From: Paenibacillus sp. VTT E-133291
GTDB lineage: Bacteria > Bacillota > Bacilli > Paenibacillales > Paenibacillaceae
Reading direction: 5' to 3'
Assembly (NCBI RefSeq): GCF_002264395.1
Contig: NZ_NFVA01000010.1
Location: 40,485-104,484, forward strand
Length of the DNA stretch: 64,000 nt
Below are positions 17,557 to 26,132 of this stretch, in pieces (position 1 is the first letter of the stretch; each line of letters begins with the position of its first letter). Under the pieces are notes generated by a model. It was not told the origin of the DNA and searched no databases. It was given only the letters and a program-made list of their open reading frames with translations. Position numbers and translations under genes: made by a program.

Positions 17557-18120
17557 CTAAAAAGCTTCAGAATGAAGAAAATCAAAAATTTCTTTAAATT
17601 TATCATCGTATTGAGGAATATCATTGAAAAATACTTTATCAACACCCGGTTTCTCTTTATTTTTTCTTATTGATTGTTCTCTAACCATCAAGTCATTAGC
17701 ATTGTGAATACCTAATTCAGGGCGGGCAAGCTGCTTTACGTGGTAATCCATTAACTGTGAGTGTTTTAATACGTAATATTGCTCTCGATAGATTTCATCT
17801 TGAATTGCATAAGAATGTACGAGAACCCAGAAGTCAGGAGTAGGAATACTGATGTCATAATAAGTCTGAAAAAATCTAGTAGGGACTGAAATTTCCTTAG
17901 TTGCTTTTACCTGTATTTTTACACTTTTATTATTTGCAGTAGCTATAATGTCGAATGATTTTTTATTTCCATGTGTTAAGAAGGCATCTATACCGTATCT
18001 AGATAATTTCGCAATAGTCCCAAACTCACCAACGCGATTAATAAAATAATTTTTCTGATCTGAAAGCGTTCCGTTCTTATCAAGAATGTCCCTATAAACG
18101 ATTTTTTTACTTTTCGGCAC
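17557..18120 (-). CDS. PD-(D/E)XK nuclease-like protein
   Basis: Start GTG 18120 has AAGGAGAGG upstream. The segment GEFGTIAKLSRYGIDAFLT, then KSFDIIATANNKSVKIQVKA, gives the Glu ... Asp ... Gln-x-Lys spacing of the PD-(D/E)XK nuclease fold as found in DUF4365-like and Holliday-junction-type proteins. The protein is 187 residues, so it is little more than the nuclease domain plus a tail. It reads in the same direction as the HNH gene. The biological role is unknown; restriction-like defence or DNA repair are both possible. Confidence 0.7.
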   Translation of the reverse strand: MPKSKKIVYRDILDKNGTLSDQKNYFINRVGEFGTIAKLSRYGIDAFLTHGNKKSFDIIATANNKSVKIQVKATKEISVPTRFFQTYYDISIPTPDFWVLVHSYAIQDEIYREQYYVLKHSQLMDYHVKQLARPELGIHNANDLMVREQSIRKNKEKPGVDKVFFNDIPQYDDKFKEIFDFLHSEAF

Positions 18121-18605
18121 TAATTGTTCCTCTCCTTATCGTATAATAGGATAACTTGGTTGCCTATTAACTTTAGACATTAGTTGTAACTACTGGGAAA
18201 ACAAATATTCAGATAAGATTCTATCCTAAATCCTTATTATTTGATATATTTTAATGATCAAAAAGAAGGGAATAGCAAAGCTTAGATTATGGCTTTCATT
18301 GGTTGTTAATGAAGATGGTTATGTGAAAATAAAGCCGTTATCAAACTTAGATTATAAAATCATATGCGGAAACTCTCTTATTGAAGATTTAATTGTTGGT
18401 GAATATCATATAAAATTATATGATGCCGATTAAGTTAGAACGAAAAAAAGGATTAAGTAAAAAAGAGAAAGTTGATGTTTTTCAATTAAAATTGTGGCTA
18501 GAAAACCCATTATCTTGCTCTATTCCTATGAAAGATCCTACACAGGATAGGTACTTATTATGAAATTCTGAAGAAACTATAAGTGTATGCGATGAGGAGA
18601 AAATC
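18121..18605. other. Intergenic with restriction-modification debris
   Basis: This stretch contains the type IIG fragment (18254-18433) and a following 46-codon frame (18423-18563; ERKKGLSKKEKVDVFQLKLW) with no recognisable identity. Confidence 0.5.
18254..18433 (+). pseudogene. Fragment of a type IIG (Eco57I-class) restriction-modification enzyme
   Basis: The 59-codon frame reads IAKLRLWLSLVVNEDGYVKI, then PLSNLDYKIICGNSLIEDL. This is the stretch between the methyltransferase motifs of Eco57I/PglX-like fused enzymes (the AKLRLWLSLV and LP-NLDYKI-GNSL motifs), just before the NPPY motif. Everything on either side, including the catalytic motif, is missing. It is a deletion relic in a nuclease-rich neighbourhood. 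Confidence 0.8.
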
Positions 18606-19271
18606 TTGAAAAAAATATTAAATCATATGTATTCGGACAGTGTTGAATCACAATTGATTGACCCAGTTGGAGACGAGAAGATTATCGACGGAGTCCTTTA
18701 TAAAAGACGATTTAGTTTAAAAATACCAATAACAAAAAGAGATTCCAAAAATTCGATTGTAGTCATTTTAAAAAATCCAAGCCAGGCTGATAAATCCAAA
18801 TCAGATCTGACAATTAATAAAGTAATCGAATATATACTTCGAAATGAACAACTAAAAGATCACGATCAAATTATTATTGTCAACCTATTAGCTTTGTATC
18901 GAACGAGTTCAAAAGAAATTAAATCTATTATTAAATGCACGAGTGAGGAATTTGTGGCTGGAAATGATAGTAAGTTGGAAAAAAATGATTCTGCTATTAT
19001 CAATGCAATTACTGAATCAAAAACGGTTATTTTGGCTTGGGGAAATCATGCATTAGGAATTAAAAAACTTTATGATTATAGAGTTCAGACTGTGTTGAAA
19101 ATGGTTTATCAACTACAAAAGCAAAAGAAAGTATATTACGTTAAATCACTAAGCAAATATGATAATCCTCGTCATGCACAAGTTTGGGGTTACGAAAATT
19201 CATTACATTCTTGCTTGATAGAAAAAAAAATCAAGAAGTATTCAATTATTAGAAAAAATATTCAAAATTAA
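18606..19271 (+). CDS. DUF1643-family protein
   Basis: TTG 18606 is well placed after GAGGAG. The 221-residue protein shows the DUF1643 landmarks in order: a start region with YKRRFSLKIP; VVILKNPSQADKSKSDLTIN (the family's LNPS.AD...D.T); VNLLALYRTS; a GND motif; VILAWGNHA; RVQTVL; and NPRHAQVWGY near the end. The family is widespread in bacteria and phage-related DNA, with no established reaction. It stands alone with a terminator downstream. Low GC matches the surrounding island. Confidence 0.8.
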   Translation: MKKILNHMYSDSVESQLIDPVGDEKIIDGVLYKRRFSLKIPITKRDSKNSIVVILKNPSQADKSKSDLTINKVIEYILRNEQLKDHDQIIIVNLLALYRTSSKEIKSIIKCTSEEFVAGNDSKLEKNDSAIINAITESKTVILAWGNHALGIKKLYDYRVQTVLKMVYQLQKQKKVYYVKSLSKYDNPRHAQVWGYENSLHSCLIEKKIKKYSIIRKNIQN

Positions 19272-19336
19272 GACATATAAAACCGTTTTACGGGTGCACG
19301 AATTATCGGAATTACCGAACAACGATGAACAAATAA

Positions 19337-19364
19337 AAAAATCGCCTCGTCCTGGGCGATTTTT
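19337..19364 (+). terminator. Intrinsic terminator after the DUF1643 gene
   Basis: Stem AAAAATCGCC / GGCGATTTTT with an 8-base loop, about 65 bases after the stop codon. Confidence 0.8.
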
Positions 19365-19552
19365 CATTAGTTTATAAACTAGAGTGGTTTACTATGCCAA
19401 AGAGACTGCTAAACTTAAATCAATTGCGCTGAAGTCCCTTGGGTGAAGAGAACCTTGTTTAGGATCTTATTGCGCGCTCATAAGCTATTTTACTTACGAC
19501 AGCGATGGAGCCTACATCTAGAAACTTGTTATGCTTTCGTTTGATTATTACG

Positions 19553-20017
19553 CTAATGTTGGTAGTCTAACTTGAAAAAAAGTGGATTGCAGCTAAATTC
19601 TTTTAAGCGATTATACTGATTATAACCGAACTTGGGGTCAGTTAATCTGAACAAATTGATAACTGTCGTCTCAATGTTTCTTATGGCTACATCATCTTTT
19701 TGTTTTGTGCTGTACAACGGATAATGCGAAAAGTTTGCCTCTCCGAAGTTTTCGAAATCTTCCTGAAAATACTTGGTTCTGTGCTTTCCGTTTCGCAAAT
19801 CATGTAGCATACTAGCATGCCTGTGATAAATATTACCTTTCCCACAGTACATTTTGTTATTGACATGATTAATGTAGAGATATACTCCATAATCATCTCT
19901 GGCAAATTTGCTTTCTTCATTAACAACGGCTGCGTCTTGACTTTTAATGAAGTTATCAAACTCCCTCTGTGTCTCTTGTAATAATGTTGTGATCTTATCA
20001 GATATTGATTTACTCAT
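19553..20017 (-). CDS. GIY-YIG nuclease-domain protein
   Basis: I chose ATG 20017 (AGGAG 11 bases upstream); a longer frame starts at 20074. The centre reads DYGVYLYINHVNNKMYCGKG, the GIY-YIG core (G-V-Y ... M-Y-C-G-K), followed by the helix with Arg (NIYHRHASMLHDLRNG) and a downstream Glu (IRNIETTVINLF) for metal binding. The first ~45 residues are helical. With 154 residues it resembles stand-alone homing or restriction GIY-YIG nucleases. A 17-bp perfect hairpin lies in its leader and may control its expression. Confidence 0.8.
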   Translation of the reverse strand: MSKSISDKITTLLQETQREFDNFIKSQDAAVVNEESKFARDDYGVYLYINHVNNKMYCGKGNIYHRHASMLHDLRNGKHRTKYFQEDFENFGEANFSHYPLYSTKQKDDVAIRNIETTVINLFRLTDPKFGYNQYNRLKEFSCNPLFFKLDYQH

Positions 20018-20040
20018 TGCTTCAACATCTCCTATATCTA

Positions 20041-20077
20041 AAATTGGGAACACTATAAAATATAGTGTTCCCAATTT
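20041..20077. repeat. Perfect 17-bp inverted repeat in the leader of the GIY-YIG gene
   Basis: AAATTGGGAACACTATA and its exact complement flank a 3-base loop. It lies 24 bases upstream of the nuclease start, on its transcript or overlapping its promoter (TATAAT-like elements lie just beyond). It lacks a long T tract, so a terminator is less likely than an operator or an mRNA hairpin. Confidence 0.7.
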
Positions 20078-20305
20078 AATGAAATATTATACATTATAGT
20101 TATTATGAACCATATGAACTTCGTTTTTCTAGTCAATTCTTGTGGACACAGAAAGCAGAGAGTAACTTGCCTTTATATTAGATGGAAGCCTCTTTTGATT
20201 AATTTTGTTTCGAAATACGACGGGACACTATAGTTCATAAGAGTTTTGTTATTGTGTTGTATAAACAACTGTGAATAAGCTGCTACTCCACAACTTTTGA
20301 GGAAC

Positions 20306-20974
20306 TCAACTAATTTGTAAAACTTCCCTTTCAATACCACCGAATTCTTCCGCCTTTTCCACTAACCAATTATCTATAACTTCCCTATCAATACGATCCG
20401 CTGTATATAACAAATCTTCAGATGCAAATATATCGAAAAACTGAAAAAACAGGTCACTACTACATGATTCAAAAACTTCTAAATCGCCGAAATTAGAAAA
20501 AGCGTCTTTTGTCATATAATTTATTAATTCAAACATGTCGTTCCTTTCTTCATCCGTTAGCAAATTCATTAAATGATAGTTGTGTGTGATTAAAATTGTT
20601 TTCAAGCTAAAAAAACCGATTTTTTTCTCTAATTCTTGCAGTAACCTCTGTTCTTCTAAATCCTGTTGTATCTTCTGTTCGCGCACAATATTTTTTTTAA
20701 TTCTGTCAGACAGCGGTCCATCAATAGATATCTTCAAAGTATATTCGCCATAGTGGGAATGATCATTATTATTTCCCGAATTCAGGGACACAGTTGACTC
20801 CCATTTGGCAGCAAAACTAGTGAGTTTCTTATATGCCATTTGTACATTTTCAAAGTCACTTAAATAAGTATCAGGTTTCGAAGCATGTAGTATGAAATAC
20901 CCATCATCTGTGATCTTGATTTGATTTTTAATAATTGCCGTAACTGATGGAACAAGACGAATTGATTTATTCAT
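20306..20974 (-). CDS. Unknown protein (222 aa)
   Basis: ATG 20974 has AGGAAC upstream. I do not recognise the protein. The N-terminal half is strand-rich with an NSGNNNDHSHYG stretch. The middle is a charged helix (RIKKNIVREQKIQQDLEEQR) and the C-terminal half is acidic and helical (DIFASEDLLYTADRIDREVI). There is no signal peptide or membrane segment. It reads in the same direction as the GIY-YIG gene but is separated from it by about 290 bases, so an operon is uncertain. Confidence 0.55.
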   Translation of the reverse strand: MNKSIRLVPSVTAIIKNQIKITDDGYFILHASKPDTYLSDFENVQMAYKKLTSFAAKWESTVSLNSGNNNDHSHYGEYTLKISIDGPLSDRIKKNIVREQKIQQDLEEQRLLQELEKKIGFFSLKTILITHNYHLMNLLTDEERNDMFELINYMTKDAFSNFGDLEVFESCSSDLFFQFFDIFASEDLLYTADRIDREVIDNWLVEKAEEFGGIEREVLQIS

Positions 20975-21759
20975 TATGTATAAGTTCCTATTATCGTATG
21001 ATGGTATCTAAGGCAAAAAATAACAAGTGGAGGAACATTTTATCCAAGTCTTTTTTATTGTAAGCCTAATTTGTCACTCTAATATTACCCTAGAGAAGGT
21101 ACCTATCGTTAGAAAATTAACTCTGTCTATTAGGATGAACCAGTGAAATTTATACAGGAGCGCTAAGCTAACGAAATCAATTGTTAAAAAGAAAATGCTA
21201 CCGCATGATGATAGCATTTTCTTATTTTAATAGAACAAGCATTTATAATGTATCACCAAACAATGTGAGAGCGGGTGTGGTAATTAAAAGGGTGAATGAG
21301 AATGAGAAAGAGATGGATCAATATCTCTATCCGTTAAGTTACCTTATCAGCTATCGTATTATTTGGAGTTACTTAGTAAGTGGTTATATACTGAGAAATA
21401 ACAAAAAGAGGCTGCTAATCTAGTAGCTTTTTTGATATAAGCATATTTCTTTGTTTACTTAGCCGTTCCTATATAAATTCAATTTTCAATTTTACTAAGG
21501 GCGAGCCTAAAGTAGGAAACGCACGTGTTTCGACCAACCTGCATAATTATCTATTGAATTAATAAATCTCCCGCCAGTAAGCTGCGGGGAATTAAACCAG
21601 TAGTGATTCAAGATAAAATCTTAAGTGCTACGTCAAATATAAACAGGTACTTCCATTTGATTAGAAAAACCTTTTATGTGAACAATATCAACAAAATACT
21701 CATTATTATCTATTATTTCTCGAAATATAGTTGCCCAAATAAATATTTATACAAAGGTA
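20975..21759. other. Long gene-poor AT-rich stretch
   Basis: There is no supported gene. A strong hairpin sits at 21189-21223, and a second weaker one with a T run near 21405-21432. A frame between them (21181-21423) runs through the first hairpin, has no ribosome site, and is probably not translated. Confidence 0.5.
21189..21223. terminator. Terminator-like hairpin
   Basis: AAGAAAATGCTA and TAGCATTTTCTT form a 12-bp perfect stem around an 11-base loop. No gene ends directly before it on either strand, so it may be a relic. Confidence 0.5.
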
Positions 21760-22497
21760 TTAATCCTCATCCCCATTATCCCGCTTGTAACTCTCTCTCC
21801 AATCGGCATTGAGCGAGTCCCCCCAAGTACGATCCGCTTCTCGGTCATACATCTCCACTGCCCAACTAGGACCACCAGTACGTCTCTCCATATCAGCCAT
21901 ACTAGCGTTATGTTCTCTGTTTTTAGCAACTATTTCTCTATCCTCAGCATCGTAATCACGTTCAACTCCTGTAGAGAAATTATCTTCATCAGAATGAGAA
22001 TATGATGAGTAACTACCAGTACCAACGCCTTTAGATTTTAGGTTAATTGCTGCATACACAAATATTGATACGGCACATGTGATGACAACCACAACCTGCC
22101 ATACGAAACGATCCAAGGCACCTTCAAATGATAAGAATGGATTATTGGTAAAGATAGAGAGCAAATAAAAGTATCCTGTAAGGACAGTTATCCAAATTGT
22201 GCTCCTTCGAAATGTTATCCCCAAAATAATAAAGAGAATTGTCCCAATCCAATGCAATGTTTCAACCCCTGTAGTACGTGCGAAAAATAACCCGAATAAC
22301 GCATAGTGGTAAAAGAGACCAAAAGCCGCTGCATTTAATAGTCTGGAACATGTTTTTTTAAAATTAGATAGGAGCAAGCATACTCCTAAACTGAGAAAAA
22401 AGATAAAAAAATTCATATCGTTATATTTAGTAAGAAAACCAATACTTCCTAACAATAACAAAAAATTAAGAAAATGAAGACTCCTATAAACTTTCAT
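21760..22497 (-). CDS. Membrane protein with acidic C-terminal tail, unknown function
   Basis: ATG 22497 follows AAGGAGAG. The first ~150 residues form about five hydrophobic segments (for example FLLLLGSIGFL, FFIFFLSLGVCLLL, IGTILFIILGI, VVVVITCAVSIFVYA). The last ~90 residues are soluble and acidic (SHSDEDNFSTGVERDYDAED) and end RESYKRDNGDED. No family is recognised. It stands alone in a gene-poor part of the island. Confidence 0.65.
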   Translation of the reverse strand: MKVYRSLHFLNFLLLLGSIGFLTKYNDMNFFIFFLSLGVCLLLSNFKKTCSRLLNAAAFGLFYHYALFGLFFARTTGVETLHWIGTILFIILGITFRRSTIWITVLTGYFYLLSIFTNNPFLSFEGALDRFVWQVVVVITCAVSIFVYAAINLKSKGVGTGSYSSYSHSDEDNFSTGVERDYDAEDREIVAKNREHNASMADMERRTGGPSWAVEMYDREADRTWGDSLNADWRESYKRDNGDED

Positions 22498-23147
22498 ATA
22501 ATGTACGCTCTCCTTATGTATAGATTAATTTAGCTTCGACGTACAACTGAATATTTATTTTTACTGTTTGGCAATGTATCGACGATCTTTCCATTAGCAA
22601 GTAATTTAAAAGGACTAAGTAGATATTTCCTTTTTGAACAGAATCAAAACCTTTAGAGGGATAGACCGATTTGGGTTTGTTTGTGTCTACCGAATTCATC
22701 GTTACACTATAGTTACAAAGAAAAATACATTAGTTATACTCGTATAAACTATTCCCTGTTGATCTTTCGCCCCTTTCTTTTCTGCACGCTCAAAGAAATA
22801 CCCAAGAGACTTGAAATGAAAATTCATGGAACTACTGAGAAAATTTTTTTAGAAAAATCGAACCATTTGGTGTTTTTGGTACCTTAAATCTAGATCTTTC
22901 ACCAAAAGGACTTTTACATAAGGCTAAACCGATACACGATGCGAATAAGTTGTGAAAGTTTTTCTTCATACTGCCCAATATTGATCGCATAATATTCGCG
23001 AATTGAAGAGGAATATCGGTTCATAATACCACTGTGAATCGTATTAGTATGATTTTTATACTTAATAGAGGACACTTCTGGGAAAAAGTTCGGTTTCAAA
23101 CCTAACTCAATTTTCTAAATCTCGCTTTTTTAGTTTGAATTTCAGTT
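22498..23147. other. Gene-poor AT-rich stretch
   Basis: Only short frames of about 60 codons without ribosome sites are present. The one at 22914-23099 on the minus strand (SIREYYAINIGQYEEKLSQL) has natural-looking composition and could be a gene relic, but I cannot identify it. Confidence 0.4.
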
Positions 23148-23180
23148 AAAAGAGGAAGGGCTTCTGCCACTTCCTCTTTT
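23148..23180 (-). terminator. Terminator of the repeat-containing secreted protein gene
   Basis: AAAAGAGGAAG / CTTCCTCTTTT form an 11-bp perfect stem just after the stop of the leftward gene. Confidence 0.75.
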
Positions 23181-23189
23181 GATGAAACC

Positions 23190-24623
23190 TTATTTTTCTT
23201 TATCGAATGGGACAATGATCGCAGTGCTTTCAAGGAGTCCCGTATTTGTGATTGAAATCTTTAATTGTCCTGTTCCAGCCCCAATTTGTGGCAATTTGAT
23301 TTTCACTGAGTTTTGTCCGCTTACGACTGCAATTGATGTAACTAATAGCTTACCTTTACTGTCGTAGACCTTAATAACGTCACCCTTTTTCAACTTATTA
23401 ATTGTAACCGAATCATTAGCACCTTTACCGTTTGAAATCAAAATCTGTTTAAGATTCAAGGAATTTGATGCTGCTGATACCTTGAAATAATAGGGCACTC
23501 CATCAACATTACTGGTTGCATAACTTATTCTTAAATAATATTCACCCGCAGGGAGTGAAGCTATTGATTGTGTGCTTCCTTTAGAGAGGTTACTGTAATC
23601 GGTCGACTGATACCAATCAAATGACTTACCGGTGGAATCATAAAGCTGATAATTCCAACCTATATTTGATTTATTAATCATGCTAATTGCTACTTTTGCA
23701 CTCGATGGTAAATTGAATTTATAGAAATCAACATCACTATTATACTGTAAGTGAGCTTCATATTGCTTGTTTAGGACAAGAGGACTTGCACTGGATAGAT
23801 CATTATTGAATTCTTTTTCAAAAAACTCCCCTGCTGTAAATTTCACTTGTAGAGAGTAGGGGATTCCTTCGACATTATATGTAGTCTTACTTACTCTTAA
23901 ATAATAAGTTCCAGCAGGCAAGCCTATGCCGCTTTCCGTGTTACCTTTTGCCAACTCACTGTAATCGGTCGACTGATACCATTCGAATGACTTACCCGTG
24001 TCATCATAAAGCTGATAATTCCAACCTATTTTTGATTTATTCACCATGCTGATTGTTACTTTTCCACTCGAGGGCAAATCGAATTTATAGAAATCAACAT
24101 CGCTATCATATTGTAAGTGAGCTTCATATTGCTTGTTTAGAACAAGCGAACTTGCACTTAATAAATCATTATTAAATTCTTTTTCAAAAAATTCCCCTGC
24201 TGTAAATTTCACTTGTAGAGAGTAGGGGATTCCTTCGACATAATATAAAGTCCTACTTACTCTTAAATAATAAGTTCCTGCAGGCAAGCCAATGCCGCTT
24301 TCCGTGTTGCCTTTTGCCAACTCGCTGTAATCGGTTGACTGATACCAATCAAATGACTTACCCGTGTCATCAAAAAGCTGATAATTCCAACCTTTATTTG
24401 GTTTATTCGCCATGCTGATATTTACTTTTCCATTAGAAGTAGTAGTAAACTTATAAAAGTTAATGTCACTGTCAGTATCTAAAACACCTGAGTATGTCTC
24501 GTTAAGATTGATGGTTGTTGCTTGCTCAATGGAATCATCGTTAGCGTTCGCAAAGACTGATCCATATGGATCAATGGAGCAAAAAAACATGAATAATAAA
24601 AATGAAAACAAACCTTTTTTCAT
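23190..24623 (-). CDS. Secreted protein with three pre-peptidase C-terminal (PPC)-like repeats
   Basis: I start at ATG 24623, giving MKKGLFSFLLFMFFC as signal peptide with cleavage near VFANA. Three repeats of about 122 residues follow. Each contains D-S-D-[IV]-[DN]-F-Y-K-F, the pattern G-W-N-Y-Q-L-[FY]-D, S-F-[DE]-W-Y-Q-S-T-D-Y and LPAG[TE]YYLR. This is the PPC beta-sandwich pattern. Repeats 1 and 2 are nearly identical at DNA level (366-bp period), so they duplicated recently. The C-terminal ~100 residues form another beta domain (VIKVYDSKGKLLVTSI). There is no catalytic domain or cell-wall anchor. A surface or extracellular binding role is likely. Confidence 0.75.
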   Translation of the reverse strand: MKKGLFSFLLFMFFCSIDPYGSVFANANDDSIEQATTINLNETYSGVLDTDSDINFYKFTTTSNGKVNISMANKPNKGWNYQLFDDTGKSFDWYQSTDYSELAKGNTESGIGLPAGTYYLRVSRTLYYVEGIPYSLQVKFTAGEFFEKEFNNDLLSASSLVLNKQYEAHLQYDSDVDFYKFDLPSSGKVTISMVNKSKIGWNYQLYDDTGKSFEWYQSTDYSELAKGNTESGIGLPAGTYYLRVSKTTYNVEGIPYSLQVKFTAGEFFEKEFNNDLSSASPLVLNKQYEAHLQYNSDVDFYKFNLPSSAKVAISMINKSNIGWNYQLYDSTGKSFDWYQSTDYSNLSKGSTQSIASLPAGEYYLRISYATSNVDGVPYYFKVSAASNSLNLKQILISNGKGANDSVTINKLKKGDVIKVYDSKGKLLVTSIAVVSGQNSVKIKLPQIGAGTGQLKISITNTGLLESTAIIVPFDKEK

Positions 24624-25278
24624 ACATATCCCACTTTCCATATTTGGTTAATTAATCAATATAATATCATTAGATAAATTGAAATTCTATTGTTATTTTA
24701 ATTTTTACTCATTTATCATTACCATTATCTAAAAGAAGCTCTTTTTTATCAGTTTTGCTAACTTCTCTTTCCGCTATTATTTATAGAGAAGTGGTGGGTA
24801 CCCACTCACCTGCTTGTGGAGTATATGTAGATACTGATCAAGAATCTATTGGTATAAAATTTGATGAACAGCTTCTAACCACTATGGCGTTTTCTTGAAT
24901 TGCATTTCTTTTTATCCTGTATATTGTAGAATGTTGTTCCCGGCATTTTATGAAGTAATTCTAGGTGTACCGTTCGGAAATCCACTTCTACTTGCCCTTA
25001 ATACCATAGACATCGCGTCGAACAAAATCCTAATGAAATTGAATAGTCCAAACATAATCTCGAGTATTCTGGATGATCAATATTTAGTTTTTTGAATTTA
25101 ACTACATAAACGCTAATCAATACAAGAGACAGAATAATCGCTAAACTAATTCAGCTCAGCTATCTCTTACTTTTCCTCTACATGCGGTTCAAAGATTGTT
25201 TATTAAACATCTCTATCACTGGTAATTGAATTTATGTATAATAATTCTAAATAAAAAATTCACTGGGGGGAGATTTGA
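24624..25278. other. Gene-poor AT-rich stretch
   Basis: No supported gene. A 66-codon frame at 24895-25095 has no ribosome site. The leader of the next gene begins near 25240. Confidence 0.45.
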
Positions 25279-25761
25279 ATGTCTTTTAAAAAAATGATTT
25301 ATGTAATAAGTGTATGTAGTTGTCTTTGTATTTTTTTTACAACAGCTACTACTTCGACGTTTGCAGCTAGTTCGAAGACAGCTAGTAAGGCGGTTAAGGT
25401 AGCAGATTACAAAGGTTCTTGGACTAACGTAGTAGATGGATCCGGAGATATTCTTGAAATTACAAATATCAAAGGAAATGCAGGGACAATAGAATTAATT
25501 ACGCTCTGGTATATGGGTAAAAATGGAGAAAATAGCCGTGAGGCTCATAGCGATAAAGTAACAGTAACTTTTAATGAAAAAGGAATCGGATACTTTAAAT
25601 TTACCGATAATTGGTCTGGCGAAGAAGGTAAAGGGACTATTATCTTAAAGAATGACAAGGTGGTTGTTTATACATCATACCCTGAAGACTCAACCGGTTT
25701 TCTTTTCAAACATTACATGAATAATACCAACTACCCTTCGATTCTCAAACGATCAAAGTAG
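25279..25761 (+). CDS. Small secreted protein, unknown function
   Basis: ATG 25279 follows GGGGGGAG. The N terminus is a signal peptide (KKMIYVISVCSCLCIFFTTA, cleavage near TFAAS). The mature ~125 residues look like a small beta-barrel or sandwich (VADYKGSWTNVVDGSGDILE, VVVYTSYPEDS), reminiscent of lipocalin-like DUFs, but no family is named. It has its own terminator. Confidence 0.65.
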   Translation: MSFKKMIYVISVCSCLCIFFTTATTSTFAASSKTASKAVKVADYKGSWTNVVDGSGDILEITNIKGNAGTIELITLWYMGKNGENSREAHSDKVTVTFNEKGIGYFKFTDNWSGEEGKGTIILKNDKVVVYTSYPEDSTGFLFKHYMNNTNYPSILKRSK

Positions 25762-25784
25762 CTTAAATTATGGTGAAAAGAAAA

Positions 25785-25808
25785 ATCCGTCGACTACGGC
25801 GGCTTTTT
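25785..25808 (+). terminator. Probable terminator
   Basis: An imperfect stem AAAATCCGTCG / CGGCGGCTTTT is followed by TTTTTACTTTTTTT, 25 bases after the stop codon. Confidence 0.65.
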
Positions 25809-26132
25809 ACTTTTTTTGACAATCCCTCCTAAATTTATGACCAGCAATTTTGAAAACTAATTAAAGATCTTTACAGGGGCATCATACTTTATTCCATTAT
25901 GAGTTACAGACGTCACTTCAACGCATGAATATTGCATCTTATGTTCTGTTCACGTGTTGCTTCTACAGTCGTGATTTGAACATTTTTCCACGATGCTCTG
26001 GAAAGAGCTTCTCCAACAGTAATTAGTAAATTATATGATCTTTATTCATGAGATCTAAGCCAGTTAAATAATGTAATTATACTTCGATCAGTCTTAATAT
26101 GCTTACAAATAACACGAAAGGATGTAATTATA
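25809..26132. other. Intergenic, nothing recognised
   Basis: About 320 bases of AT-rich sequence with no frame of note and no clear structured element. Confidence 0.5.

Noticed and set aside
21181..21423. 80-codon frame
   Set aside because: It runs through a terminator-like hairpin and has no ribosome site.
22914..23099. 61-codon minus-strand frame
   Set aside because: No ribosome site and no recognisable family; composition alone is not enough.
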